Assembly (NCBI GenBank): GCA_948956705.1
Contig: CARCZS010000005.1
Span: 1 to 64,000 of the forward strand
From: an uncultured Phocaeicola sp.
GTDB lineage: Bacteria > Bacteroidota > Bacteroidia > Bacteroidales > Bacteroidaceae
Length of the DNA: 64,000 nt
Reading direction: 5' to 3'
Below the pieces are notes generated by a model that saw nothing but the letters and a program-made list of their open reading frames with translations, was not told the origin of the DNA and did not search any database. This document shows positions 54,405 to 63,820 of this stretch, in pieces. A program made the translations under genes and the position numbers. Each line of letters begins with the position of its first letter. The first letter of the stretch is position 1.

Positions 54405-55718
54405 TTAATATTTTCCTCGTTTGTAAGAACGGTGCCCGTAAATGACAATCACTACAAAGCAGATGAACGGCAAGATAAATGAGAGGTTTACTGCCGGCAT
54501 ATTCCAAAGAGTTTGCATATCGATAATGCTAGCCTGTAACGGCGGAAGCACCGAGCCTCCCAGGATAGCCATAATCAAACCGGCGGCGCCGAACTTGGCA
54601 TCATCTCCCAAGCCGGTCAAAGCGATACCGTAGATGGTGGGGAACATCAATGACATGCAGGCAGAAACTGCTACCAGACAATACATACCCCAGATATTTT
54701 GGAAGAAAATAACACCCGCCGTGAAGAAACATCCTGCCACTGCAAGTATAGCCAGAAGTTTTCCGGGGTTGAGATAACGTAAGATGAAAGTACATACAAA
54801 ACGGCTGATACAGAAAATAATCATTGCAATGATGTTATATTCCTGAGAAAGGACTTCTGCCGCCTTTTCTTCCATACCTTGTGACATAAATAAATGAGTG
54901 CCGTATTGGATGATGAAAGTCCAGCACATGATTTGGGCACCGACATAGAAGAATTGTGCCACAACTCCTTCCCGATAGTGGGGGATGGAGAAAATACGTT
55001 TGAGGGTGGGGCCGAAATTAATACTGTGTGACTGGTCGCCGTTCTTTGGCATTTTAGTAAAGCGAATCACCAAAAGCATGACGAATATGACGATTCCAAT
55101 GGTGAGATAGGGAGCTATCAATACCGAAAGGTCGGAATCACGCACAGCGGCAAACTCGGTCGGGGGGAGCTGTGCACGTTCTGCCGTATCCATCGGATTA
55201 AGTTTCGCCTGAATAAAGTTCATGGCTACATACATACCCAGCAAAGACCCCATCGGATTGAAAGACTGGGCCAAATTGAGTCGCCGGGTGGCAGTTTCTT
55301 CTGTTCCCATCGACAGGATATATGGATTGGAGCTGGTTTCCAAAAATGAGAGTCCGCAGGTAAGAATAAAATAAGCCAATAAGAAAGGATAATAACTGCC
55401 GGTCATTTTTGCGGGGAAAAATAGGAAAGCTCCTATGGCATAAAGGCTCAGTCCTAAAAGAATGCCGGCCTTATAGGAATATTTACGAATGAACATTGCT
55501 GCCGGAAATGCCATAGCAAAATAGCCCCCATAGAAGGCGACTTGTACCAAGGCACCGTCAGTGACGCTCATTCGGAAAATTTTAGAGAAAGCCTTTACCA
55601 TCGGATTGGTGATGTCATTGGCAAATCCCCACAAGGCAAAGCAACAGGTGACTAGTATAAAAGGCAATATATAACTGATTCCGTCTTTATGCAAAATAGG
55701 TTGGTCTGTATCTTTCAT
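54405..55718 (-). CDS. fucP: L-fucose:H+ symporter
   Basis: Inner-membrane transporter of the FucP/MFS family that imports L-fucose with protons. The 437 residues have about 12 membrane helices, starting YILPFILVTCCFALWGFAN, and the conserved segments AFYGGYFAMAFPA, FLETSSNPYILSMG, RRLNLAQSFNPMGSLLG and GLGDDAKFGAAGLIMAILGG. It is the last gene in the fuc operon, read towards the left. In Bacteroides thetaiotaomicron the gene lies in an operon with fucI, fucA and fucK; here only fucI is upstream, and a repeat fills the gap. Confidence 0.94.
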   Translation of the reverse strand: MKDTDQPILHKDGISYILPFILVTCCFALWGFANDITNPMVKAFSKIFRMSVTDGALVQVAFYGGYFAMAFPAAMFIRKYSYKAGILLGLSLYAIGAFLFFPAKMTGSYYPFLLAYFILTCGLSFLETSSNPYILSMGTEETATRRLNLAQSFNPMGSLLGMYVAMNFIQAKLNPMDTAERAQLPPTEFAAVRDSDLSVLIAPYLTIGIVIFVMLLVIRFTKMPKNGDQSHSINFGPTLKRIFSIPHYREGVVAQFFYVGAQIMCWTFIIQYGTHLFMSQGMEEKAAEVLSQEYNIIAMIIFCISRFVCTFILRYLNPGKLLAILAVAGCFFTAGVIFFQNIWGMYCLVAVSACMSLMFPTIYGIALTGLGDDAKFGAAGLIMAILGGSVLPPLQASIIDMQTLWNMPAVNLSFILPFICFVVIVIYGHRSYKRGKY

Positions 55719-55761
55719 GGTTTGTTTTCTTCAAAGTATATATAAGGTATTCATTGACGGA

Positions 55762-55905
55762 GTGTGTCAAAACTAAACCGACCTATCCCATCGTCAGTTG
55801 TAGGGGCAGGATTTGCCTGCCCGAAGGCACAAAGCAAACTGTTTTCGGGCGAGCTAACCTCGCCCCTACGAACGAAACGACAGCATTATCGACGTTTTGA
55901 CACAC
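55762..55905. repeat. MITE-like 144-base repeat, copy B
   Basis: Perfect 12-base terminal inverted repeats GTGTGTCAAAAC (55762-55773) and GTTTTGACACAC (55894-55905). The inside contains palindromes GTAGGGGC/GCCCCTAC and CCTGCCCGAA/TTCGGGCGAG. It lies between fucI and fucP, inside the operon. Confidence 0.8.
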
Positions 55906-55918
55906 CCACGTGTAATTG

Positions 55919-57694
55919 TTATTTGTAGATAGGCCCGTAAGTAGTGCAAGCTCTATAGTCCGAACCTTCTTTGTCCATACCGAAAGCGTTCCATGCAGCC
56001 GGACGGAAAATCTTATCGTCTTCTATATTATGCATGCATACCGGGATGCGGAGCATAGAAGCCAGTGTGATAAGGTCTTGTCCGATGTGACCGTAACTGA
56101 TGGCACCGTGGTTTGCGCCCCAGTTGTTCATTACTGAATATACATCTTTGAATGCCGGTTTGTCGCACAGGCGCGGAACGAACCAAGTGGTGGGCCAAGT
56201 GGGGTCGGTACGCATATTCAATATATTGTGGATTTCCGGGTCGATATCCACTGTCCATCCTTCAGCCAACTGTAATACGGGGCCGAGGCCTTTGACCAGG
56301 TTGAGACGCATCATGGTTACAGGCATACCGCCTTTTGACAGGAAGTTGGAAGAGAAACCGCCGCCACGGAAATAGTCGCGGTCTGCCGGATACCAAGTTG
56401 TCGCTTTCAGACAGGCTTCCATGTCCGCTTCGGTCATTTCCCAATTGGGCTTCATGCAGGGCTCTCCGGCAGCATTACGGCTTTCACCGGTGGCATCCAA
56501 TGTAGTAGCACCTGAATTGATGAGGTGGATAATACCATTCTGGGCCATTCCGGTCAGTTCCTTGCCGGTGACACGTTTTACAGCTTCGGGGCTCCAGTAA
56601 GTACGGATGTCCGAGAACATCTGGCCGCAACCGCTCAGTAAATGACCGAATAGCATAGCAACACCGTTGCAGGCATCATTTTCGGTAGCCAAGACAAAGG
56701 CTTCGCGGATACCGTTCCAGTCGAAAGTGGTATTTAATAATGCTTCGGTAAAGTCACCGTTGGGTTTCCAGTCAGTCCATTGGCGTTGTCCTTGGAAGCC
56801 GGCAGCAATGGCATTGTGTCCGATGGCTTCTTCTTTGTATCCCATTTCACGCAGTTTAGGATTACCGGTCATCAGGTCACGCATGATGAGTGTCATTTTC
56901 ACAATGAATTCCCAATCCTGATCTTTCTGTTCACGTGTTTTGCGCTTTTCTGGGCGGTTCTTAAAGTCTTCGCCTTCATTGGGCTTACAATATTTTTCAG
57001 TCCATGCCATCGCTTTGGCATATTCTTCGTGATCATAGATGCCCTCTTCCATGCGGCGCAGGATTTCTGTTTCATCCACGCTCTCATTGCGGATGCCCAA
57101 ATATTCTTGGAAGAAGTTCGGGTCTACGATAGAACCGGCGATACCCATGCAGACACTGCCGAAAGAAAGATAGCTCTTTCCACGCATATTGGCAACAGCC
57201 ATGGCAGCGCGGGCAAAACGCAACAGTTTTTCGGCTACATCTGCCGGAATGGTATTGTCGTCCAAATCTTGTACATCATGTCCATAGATGCCAAATGCAG
57301 GAAGACCTTTCTGTGCATGTCCCGCCAATACTGCTGCCAGATATACGGCTCCCGGACGTTCCGTTCCGTTGAAGCCCCATACGGCTTTGGGCCAGTGCGG
57401 ATTCATATCCATTGTTTCCGAACCATAACACCAGCAACTGGTCACAGTAATGGTGGCTCCTACACCTTCGCGTTCAAATTTCTCGGCACAGGCAGCGCTT
57501 TCGCCTACACGTCCGATGGTACTGTCGGCAATAACACATTCCACAGGACTGCCGTCACCATTCTTCAAATTAGTGGAGATTAGTTCGGCAACAGCTTTTG
57601 CCAAATTCATAGTCTTTTCTTCAAGACTTTCACGAACACCACCCTGGCGGCCGTCGATAGTGGGACGAATCCCGATTTTCGGATACTTTTTCAT
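55919..57694 (-). CDS. fucI: L-fucose isomerase
   Basis: Converts L-fucose to L-fuculose, using Mn2+. The 591 residues match FucI in length. Visible features include [20 protein letters not shown] at the start, [19 protein letters not shown], the conserved [38 protein letters not shown], and metal ligands such as Glu and Asp in [10 protein letters not shown] and the C-terminal [17 protein letters not shown]. It lies 54 bases downstream of the GntR-type regulator gene. A 144-base repeat separates it from fucP. Confidence 0.96.
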   Translation of the reverse strand: MKKYPKIGIRPTIDGRQGGVRESLEEKTMNLAKAVAELISTNLKNGDGSPVECVIADSTIGRVGESAACAEKFEREGVGATITVTSCWCYGSETMDMNPHWPKAVWGFNGTERPGAVYLAAVLAGHAQKGLPAFGIYGHDVQDLDDNTIPADVAEKLLRFARAAMAVANMRGKSYLSFGSVCMGIAGSIVDPNFFQEYLGIRNESVDETEILRRMEEGIYDHEEYAKAMAWTEKYCKPNEGEDFKNRPEKRKTREQKDQDWEFIVKMTLIMRDLMTGNPKLREMGYKEEAIGHNAIAAGFQGQRQWTDWKPNGDFTEALLNTTFDWNGIREAFVLATENDACNGVAMLFGHLLSGCGQMFSDIRTYWSPEAVKRVTGKELTGMAQNGIIHLINSGATTLDATGESRNAAGEPCMKPNWEMTEADMEACLKATTWYPADRDYFRGGGFSSNFLSKGGMPVTMMRLNLVKGLGPVLQLAEGWTVDIDPEIHNILNMRTDPTWPTTWFVPRLCDKPAFKDVYSVMNNWGANHGAISYGHIGQDLITLASMLRIPVCMHNIEDDKIFRPAAWNAFGMDKEGSDYRACTTYGPIYK

Positions 57695-57748
57695 GATATT
57701 ATTGATAATAAGTTTTTAATTATATGTTTTTTGACTTCTATTTTCTCG

Positions 57749-58729
57749 TTATAAAGAATGCCTGATGTGCACTTCGGTCGGCAGATATTCTTTTATTTCT
57801 TTGCCTGACAGGACAAAATCTGCTGCCAGCTTTCCCATTTGCTCCCAGTCAATGCTTATAGAAGTAATGCCTTGGTCAATCACTTCATAAGAGGGAGTGT
57901 CATTGTAGGCCAATAGCCCGAAATCGCTTCCGCATTTTAGCCCTTCGCTGCGGCTTCTCTTAATGATATTCACCACATCTATCTGGCGTATGACTATATA
58001 TGCTTCTCCTTTCTTTATGTTTATTTCGTCGGTATTGTCGATTATTTCTCCTTTCAGTTGTCTCTCACGGCAGAATTTTATAAAATATCTGCTACTGCTG
58101 CCGGGATGCTTGCTTTCGCGGGGAAGCAATAGGATGAGTTTCTCATATTTACCCAATTGCTTTTCCAAACGGTTCAATGCCTGATAAAATCCATCATCAA
58201 AATCTTGGCATACATACGAATATCCTTTTTTGTCGAACTTCCCGAAGTCCAGTAGCAATAGTTTGGATGGCTCTATCTTATAAAGATTGCTGGAGAACTT
58301 CTCATTGTCAAAGTTCATCACGATATATTTGTTATACCTTCCCGATGATTCGCGGATAATGGTGTTGAAGAGTCTTTCGTTATATTGGTGAAAGAGCAGG
58401 TCCACTTTGTAATTAATTGATAGCCTCTTGATGAAACTGTTGTAAAGTGAATATTTGAACTGAGAGTATTCATCCAGCAGTAATAGAATGTTCTTTAATT
58501 TATTGGTGACATAATACCCTTTGCCGGGAGTGGAATCAATCATGCCGCGGTCTTTCAAGTCGATAAAAGCCTTGAAGACCGTATCTCTCGAAACATGGTA
58601 GTTACGGCTCAATTGATTGATGGAGGGCAATGCACAGTCCGATTCGTAGGTGCCCATGGAAATCTCTTGACTGATTAAATCAGCCAATTGCTTCACTTTC
58701 GTTGTCTGTTGTCCAAAGGTTATCTTCAT
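57749..58729 (-). CDS. fucR: GntR-family regulator of the fucose operon
   Basis: DNA-binding repressor of the fucose genes, known in Bacteroides as FucR. The 326 residues have an N-terminal GntR-type winged helix (about 10-75, SINQLSRNYHVSRDTVFKAF and GMIDSTPGKGYYV) and a C-terminal periplasmic-binding-protein-like ligand domain (about 85-320), which in known FucR responds to L-fucose. It is the first gene of the fuc transcript and is divergent from the histidine-kinase-like gene at 58971. An inverted repeat in the shared upstream region could be its operator. Confidence 0.88.
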   Translation of the reverse strand: MKITFGQQTTKVKQLADLISQEISMGTYESDCALPSINQLSRNYHVSRDTVFKAFIDLKDRGMIDSTPGKGYYVTNKLKNILLLLDEYSQFKYSLYNSFIKRLSINYKVDLLFHQYNERLFNTIIRESSGRYNKYIVMNFDNEKFSSNLYKIEPSKLLLLDFGKFDKKGYSYVCQDFDDGFYQALNRLEKQLGKYEKLILLLPRESKHPGSSSRYFIKFCRERQLKGEIIDNTDEINIKKGEAYIVIRQIDVVNIIKRSRSEGLKCGSDFGLLAYNDTPSYEVIDQGITSISIDWEQMGKLAADFVLSGKEIKEYLPTEVHIRHSL

Positions 58730-58782
58730 GTGTTATTCAAGAATTAAATTCAGACGCCAACTGTGCTGAACTGTCCCGATGC

Positions 58783-58812
58783 AAAGAAATGTAATTTATT
58801 TATAAACAGCAA
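58783..58812 (-). promoter_or_regulatory. Candidate promoter of the fuc operon
   Basis: On the minus strand, TTG (58810-58812 complement), 19 bases, then TTTCTTTG (58783-58790 complement), one base off TAnnTTTG. The spacing is right for a Bacteroides promoter. Confidence 0.5.
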
Positions 58813-58896
58813 GATGAATTGGTATGTTTTGCAACACGGTTTTGCAGAGATTAATCATTCTGTTTATTTTCTGCAGAAATAATATCATAGATTATG

Positions 58897-58931
58897 TTGG
58901 ATGATATGTGACAATTGGTTATTTTTGTCAC
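58897..58931 (+). promoter_or_regulatory. Promoter with overlapping inverted repeat (histidine-kinase-like gene)
   Basis: TTG (58897-58899), 20 bases, then TATTTTTG (58920-58927). The inverted repeat GTGACAA (58908-58914) and TTGTCAC (58925-58931) overlaps the -7 box. This is a possible operator for the divergent FucR or another regulator. Confidence 0.6.
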
Positions 58932-58970
58932 TTGGGTCGACATTAAAATTAACCAAACACTTTAAAGGTG

Positions 58971-60980
58971 ATGAGAAACCTCTATTTATTAATCCTGTTC
59001 TTGGGATGGTCCTTTGGAATTCTTCAAGTACAAGCGCTGAACGACGGGCAGTACGGGCAAAGGTCTGACCGTGTTATTGCCAAAGAGAATAATCTGGAAG
59101 TTTTGACGAACTCTATGGATGCTACCCGTGGGGCAGAGCATTTGCAATGGGCAAAGAAACTTTATCAGGTCGCACTGGAGAAGAAAGACGAATATCATAA
59201 AGAAGAGGCCTTGCGTGAGATTATGGCCTATTATGTGAATAAAGATATCAAAGACACTGCGAGGTATTATATAGCTGAGGCGGAACGTAGCTTGCAGGAC
59301 AGTCCATATAAAGAACACCTGCTTGCATTTATGAAAACCATAATGGATGTTCGTGTGGTTTATTACACGGATGGGGCGGAAGCGGATAGCCTGACGACGG
59401 AGGTATTGGTGAGGTTGAAAACAAAAAAGGATGCTTCCACACTGGAGAAGATATCCGATTACTATTTGTTGGGAGTCATAGCCGGACGGCGTGCGGATAC
59501 AGGAGATGTGGAGAAGTCTAAAGAGGTGGTGGCTTATTTGGATGAAGTCTTGATGTTGACGGAAGATTTGCCTGTGCGGATAGGTATGTTGTTCCGCCCC
59601 AACTCTTTTTATATGATTTGTGGAAACTGTCTTCAGGAAGCAGATAGAGTGAATTATGCACTTCGTTATTTGGATATGTTGAACAAATATAAGGCAAGCC
59701 TGAAAGAAAAGAAACGTTATCTGATGAACCAGCGTCATTTCCTGAATGCTTATGGGATGCTGGCATGTTCATCGAACATCTTGGGAAAGGAAAAGGCGGC
59801 CGAATATTACAGAGAGTTTGTCAAATTGAACCATGACTACCCCGAAGATGCAAGTTTTACACCTACTTATGAATATCTTTTCACCTCCTATAATTACTAT
59901 TTAACGCTCGGAAATTATGATAAAGTGGTGAATATATGTGATTCTCTTATCGTTCATTTCGCAGAGTTGAAGAAGGATGAATATGCTCTTCCTTTTGCTT
60001 TGGAAAAAGTGAACTATTGCGATAGCCTGCATCGCTATAAAGAAGCGTATCTGGCATATAAGGCGTATGATGAATTAAAAGAGAAGGTAAAGAGTTATAC
60101 GGAAGCAAATGACGCCCGAGAGACTGCCATTAATCAGAAAGTAGATGAACTGATTATTGAAAAGCAGGCACTGGAAGCGCAAAAGAGCCGGATGCAAGTC
60201 TTTTTATTGCTGACTCTTTTTGTATTGGCTGTCTGCACTATTTTCTATATTATTTTCTTTTTGCGTAAGACGAAAGGACTCAACCGGAGATTGTTGGATG
60301 CGAATAACCAATTGATTGCTGCCGGAGAACGGTTGAAAGAGAGCGAAAAAATGAAATATGCTTTTCTGCGTAATCTTTGCAATGAAATATTAGCTCCTTT
60401 GAATGCCATAAAAGGCTTTTCTGATTTTCTGATAGATAATAAGGTGGAAGAAAAGGAATCGGTTGCTTTCCTGAAGATTATCAGTGACAATTCGGGACAG
60501 ATAAACCGGACATTGGATGATATACAGGAGATAGCGCGACTGGATACGTGTGACGGTTCCTTGCCATTGGACTGGACCAATATACATACGTTGTGTATGC
60601 GTGAAGTGGATGATGTGAGAAGAAATGCTCCTCACGAGAAGGTAGAGTATGTGTTGGAAGGAGATCCTGAGAATGATACAGTACGCACTAACCAGACTTA
60701 TTTCAGTTATGTATTGGGGCATTTGCTGAACCGTATCAACCAAATAATGGAGGAGGGGCGTATTGTTGTTTCTTATCGTTTGGAACCGGAGAAGAATGTG
60801 GCTTCGGTCTTGATAGCCGGAACAGGAAATGTATCTGCCGCCGGCGCAGCCTCTGCCGGTGCCAATGATGATGTGACCTGGCTGGTGTGCAAGATGATTG
60901 CCGAACGCATGAATGCTCATTTATGGAAAGATGAAGAATTCAAAGAGGGGCTGCGTTTTATCTTCGAACTTCCACAATAA
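58971..60980 (+). CDS. TPR sensor with degenerate histidine-kinase region (probable pseudokinase)
   Basis: From the ATG at 58971 (a GTG lies directly before), 669 residues: signal peptide (about 1-23, ending VQALN), a TPR-like helical periplasmic part (about 40-390), a membrane helix (about 405-430, VFLLLTLFVLAVCTIFYIIFF), then a HisKA-like region. In this region the phospho-acceptor His is Asn471 (NLCNEILAPLNAI, where the family has HEIRTPL). The ATPase part is also degenerate: no DxGxG motif and no proper N box or GTGLGL motif (only LIAGTGNVSAAGAASAG and HLLNRINQIMEEG). It probably cannot phosphorylate itself and may act as a regulator or partner of another kinase. Confidence 0.85.
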   Translation: MRNLYLLILFLGWSFGILQVQALNDGQYGQRSDRVIAKENNLEVLTNSMDATRGAEHLQWAKKLYQVALEKKDEYHKEEALREIMAYYVNKDIKDTARYYIAEAERSLQDSPYKEHLLAFMKTIMDVRVVYYTDGAEADSLTTEVLVRLKTKKDASTLEKISDYYLLGVIAGRRADTGDVEKSKEVVAYLDEVLMLTEDLPVRIGMLFRPNSFYMICGNCLQEADRVNYALRYLDMLNKYKASLKEKKRYLMNQRHFLNAYGMLACSSNILGKEKAAEYYREFVKLNHDYPEDASFTPTYEYLFTSYNYYLTLGNYDKVVNICDSLIVHFAELKKDEYALPFALEKVNYCDSLHRYKEAYLAYKAYDELKEKVKSYTEANDARETAINQKVDELIIEKQALEAQKSRMQVFLLLTLFVLAVCTIFYIIFFLRKTKGLNRRLLDANNQLIAAGERLKESEKMKYAFLRNLCNEILAPLNAIKGFSDFLIDNKVEEKESVAFLKIISDNSGQINRTLDDIQEIARLDTCDGSLPLDWTNIHTLCMREVDDVRRNAPHEKVEYVLEGDPENDTVRTNQTYFSYVLGHLLNRINQIMEEGRIVVSYRLEPEKNVASVLIAGTGNVSAAGAASAGANDDVTWLVCKMIAERMNAHLWKDEEFKEGLRFIFELPQ

Positions 60981-61019
60981 AAAATAAGTGAAACATGATT
61001 CATTGACAGGGCTTTTTTG

Positions 61020-61027
61020 TACCTTTG
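61020..61027 (+). promoter_or_regulatory. -7 promoter box of gpmI
   Basis: TACCTTTG matches TAnnTTTG, 42 bases before the gpmI start. An ATTG lies 14 bases upstream, too close for the usual -33 box. Confidence 0.5.
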
Positions 61028-61069
61028 CACCCGTAAAAGCGAGGATAAACTTTAAACAAAAATAAGATT

Positions 61070-62584
61070 ATGAGCAAAAAAGCCCTTTTAATGATTCTTG
61101 ATGGCTGGGGTATCGGCGACCAAGGTAAAGACGATGTAATCTTTAATACTCCTACTCCTTATTGGGATAGTCTGTTGGCTAATTATCCGCACTCTGAATT
61201 GCAGGCCAGCGGTGAAAATGTTGGTTTGCCTGATGGACAAATGGGTAACTCTGAAGTAGGACACTTGAATATCGGTGCCGGACGTATCGTTTACCAGGAT
61301 TTGGTAAAGATTAACCGTGCCTGTGCTGACAATAGTATCATGAAGAATCCTGAGATTGTCTCTGCTTTTTCTTATGCTAAAGAAAACGGCAAGAACATTC
61401 ACTTCATGGGATTGACTTCTAACGGTGGTGTACACAGTTCATTCGATCACTTGTTCAAACTTTGCGATATCGCTAAAGAATATGGTCTTGAGAATACATT
61501 TATTCACTGTTTTATGGATGGCCGTGACACCGACCCGAAGAGCGGTAAAGGTTTTATCGAACAACTGACTGCGCACTGCGAACAGTCAGCCGGAAAGATT
61601 GCCTCTATCGTAGGCCGTTTCTATGCTATGGACCGTGACAAACGTTGGGAACGTGTGAAAGAAGCATACGACTTGTTGGTTGAGGGTAAAGGAAAACAGG
61701 CTGCCGACATGGTTCAGGCTATGCAGGAGTCTTATGATGAAGGTGTTACCGATGAATTTATCAAACCGATTAACAACTCTACAGTAGACGGCACCATTAA
61801 AGAAGGTGATGTGGTTATCTTCTTCAATTACCGTAATGACCGTGCTAAAGAATTGACTGTTGTTTTGACTCAGCAGGATATGCCCGAACAGGGTATGCAT
61901 ACTATTCCGGGCTTGCAGTTCTATTGCATGACTCCGTATGATGCATCTTTCAAGGGAGTACATATCTTGTTCGATAAAGAAAATGTGCAGAACACGCTGG
62001 GCGAATATCTGGCAGCTAACGGCAAAACTCAGTTGCATATCGCTGAAACAGAAAAATATGCTCACGTGACTTTCTTCTTCAACGGTGGCCGTGAGACTCC
62101 GTATGATGCTGAAGAACGTATTCTGGTTCCATCGCCGAAGGTGGCTACCTACGACCTGAAGCCGGAAATGAGCGCTTACGAAGTGAAAGACAAACTGGTG
62201 GAAGCTATCAATACTCAAAAGTTCGATTTTATTGTTGTGAACTATGCCAACGGCGACATGGTAGGTCACACCGGTATTTATGGTGCAATAGAGAAAGCTG
62301 TCAAGGCGATTGACGAATGTGTGAAAGATACAGTGGAAGCAGCCAAAGCCAATGATTATGAAATTATTATCATAGCCGACCACGGTAATGCCGACCATGC
62401 ATTGAATGAAGACGGCACTCCTAACACGGCTCACTCATTGAACCCTGTTCCGTTTGTATACGTTACTTCCAATAAGGATGCAAAAGTGGAAAATGGTGTG
62501 TTGGCAGACGTTGCTCCTTCTATCCTGCATATTCTGGGTATGTCACAGCCGGCAGAAATGACAGGAAAAGATTTGATTAAGTAA
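61070..62584 (+). CDS. gpmI: 2,3-bisphosphoglycerate-independent phosphoglycerate mutase
   Basis: Glycolytic enzyme interconverting 3- and 2-phosphoglycerate with two Mn2+. The 504 residues show the alkaline-phosphatase-like metal motif [12 protein letters not shown] (Asp12), the active-site serine in [17 protein letters not shown] (about residue 62), [14 protein letters not shown], and the C-terminal metal motifs NGDMVGHTG and [10 protein letters not shown]. Length and motifs are standard. It lies between two sensor-like genes on the same strand but has its own promoter and terminator, so it need not be linked to them functionally. Confidence 0.97.
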   Translation: MSKKALLMILDGWGIGDQGKDDVIFNTPTPYWDSLLANYPHSELQASGENVGLPDGQMGNSEVGHLNIGAGRIVYQDLVKINRACADNSIMKNPEIVSAFSYAKENGKNIHFMGLTSNGGVHSSFDHLFKLCDIAKEYGLENTFIHCFMDGRDTDPKSGKGFIEQLTAHCEQSAGKIASIVGRFYAMDRDKRWERVKEAYDLLVEGKGKQAADMVQAMQESYDEGVTDEFIKPINNSTVDGTIKEGDVVIFFNYRNDRAKELTVVLTQQDMPEQGMHTIPGLQFYCMTPYDASFKGVHILFDKENVQNTLGEYLAANGKTQLHIAETEKYAHVTFFFNGGRETPYDAEERILVPSPKVATYDLKPEMSAYEVKDKLVEAINTQKFDFIVVNYANGDMVGHTGIYGAIEKAVKAIDECVKDTVEAAKANDYEIIIIADHGNADHALNEDGTPNTAHSLNPVPFVYVTSNKDAKVENGVLADVAPSILHILGMSQPAEMTGKDLIK

Positions 62585-62611
62585 TCATTTTCAATATTTC
62601 TGAACCGAAGT

Positions 62612-62654
62612 GGTGTTTTGAGAACATATAGTTTCTTGAAACACCTCTTTTTTT
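62612..62654 (+). terminator. Terminator after gpmI
   Basis: Stem GGTGTTTTGAGAA (62612-62624) with TTTCTTGAAACACC (62632-62645), including two wobble positions, then a T-tract (to 62654). Confidence 0.85.
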
Positions 62655-62665
62655 ATGATGTACAT

Positions 62666-62696
62666 ATTGATTCTTTCTTTTAAAAGGTTACCTTTG
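62666..62696 (+). promoter_or_regulatory. Promoter of the histidine-kinase gene
   Basis: ATTG (62666-62669), 19 bases, then TACCTTTG (62689-62696), 24 bases before the start codon. Confidence 0.7.
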
Positions 62697-62719
62697 TCAT
62701 TGTTACACAAATTAGTAAA

Positions 62720-63820
62720 ATGAAACGGTTGATATCTTTGGCATTTGTTTTGTTTGGGTTGTCGTTCTTGCCACTTGATGCAGAAGAGGTAGGTGGAGAT
62801 AGTCTGTACTGGCTTGATGCGGAGCAAAAGATGGAAAGAGGCGATTATGAAGAAGCTGCCAAGGGATATAGTAAACTGATAGAAAGAAGTGACTCGCTCT
62901 TCCGGACCTGTACTGTGGACCGGGTGGAGGATATGCGGAAAAAATATTCTATTGATGAACTGGAGTGGCAGGCCAATCGGCAGCAGACTCGCTTGTGGGA
63001 ACTGATTTTCGGAGTTCTATTGTTCCTTTTGTCACTGCTTTTGGGCGGTTTGATTTATTTGGGAAGGGAGAGGAGGAAATTGATAAAGTCTAGGAATCAA
63101 TATCAAGAAGCGAAAACACTGGCAGAGGAGTCTATCCGTAACAAAAGCCTGTTCCTTTCTAATATGAGCCATGAAATCAGGACTCCTCTGAATGCGGTGG
63201 CCGGTTTCTCCGAGCTACTCACTACTCAGGAATTGGACGAGGCGACGCGGGCCCAATGCAATGATGTCATTCATTTAAATTCCAATCTGCTGATTAACTT
63301 GATAGGTGATGTGGTGGATATCTCATGTCTGGACATTACGAATATGAAGTTTGATGTGGGCTCTCATGAAGTTGTGGCTCTCTGCCGCAACGTGGTGAGG
63401 ATGCTGGGCAATATCAAGCAGACTTCTGCCGTGATTGATTTTAAAACGGAAGTCCCTATGTTGACAATCGAAACCGATTTGTGCCGTCTGCAACAAATTC
63501 TGATCAATCTGTTGGTGAATGCGACAAAGTTCACTAAAGAGGGCAGCATCACATTGGCATTAAAGGTGAATGAATGTGGCTGGGCCGAGTTCTCGGTTAT
63601 GGATACGGGATGCGGCATTCCTGTGGAGAAGCAGAAAGCCATATTCGGTCGTTTTGAAAAATTGCATGAAGGCGTGCAGGGCACAGGGTTGGGGTTGTCT
63701 ATCTGTAAATTGATTATCAACCGGCTGGGTGGAGATATTTGGGTGGATCAGGCATATACGGGTGGGGCACGTCTGGTGTTTACCCATCCATTAACACAGG
63801 AAGGAAGGGTGGTGCAATGA
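62720..63820 (+). CDS. Membrane sensor histidine kinase
   Basis: Compact sensor kinase of 366 residues: signal peptide (about 1-21), a short periplasmic part with one TPR-like unit (GDYEEAAKGYSKLIERSD, about 37-54), a membrane helix (about 91-113), a HisKA domain with His151 in SHEIRTPL, and an ATPase domain with N box LINLLVNATKFT, DTGCGI and GTGLGLSI. All key residues are present, in contrast to the kinase-like gene at 58971. There is no receiver domain and no response-regulator gene in the window; the following gene overlaps its stop (ATGA) and is cut off. Confidence 0.93.
   Translation: MKRLISLAFVLFGLSFLPLDAEEVGGDSLYWLDAEQKMERGDYEEAAKGYSKLIERSDSLFRTCTVDRVEDMRKKYSIDELEWQANRQQTRLWELIFGVLLFLLSLLLGGLIYLGRERRKLIKSRNQYQEAKTLAEESIRNKSLFLSNMSHEIRTPLNAVAGFSELLTTQELDEATRAQCNDVIHLNSNLLINLIGDVVDISCLDITNMKFDVGSHEVVALCRNVVRMLGNIKQTSAVIDFKTEVPMLTIETDLCRLQQILINLLVNATKFTKEGSITLALKVNECGWAEFSVMDTGCGIPVEKQKAIFGRFEKLHEGVQGTGLGLSICKLIINRLGGDIWVDQAYTGGARLVFTHPLTQEGRVVQ

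Noticed and set aside
56780..57583. 267-codon open frame on the plus strand inside fucI
   Set aside because: It is antisense to a well-recognised isomerase, has no ribosome-binding site or promoter, and its composition is that of a shadow frame.
61586..62434. 282-codon open frame on the minus strand inside gpmI
   Set aside because: Antisense to a complete, conserved gpmI. It has no recognisable domain and a shadow-type composition rich in Phe, His and Ile.
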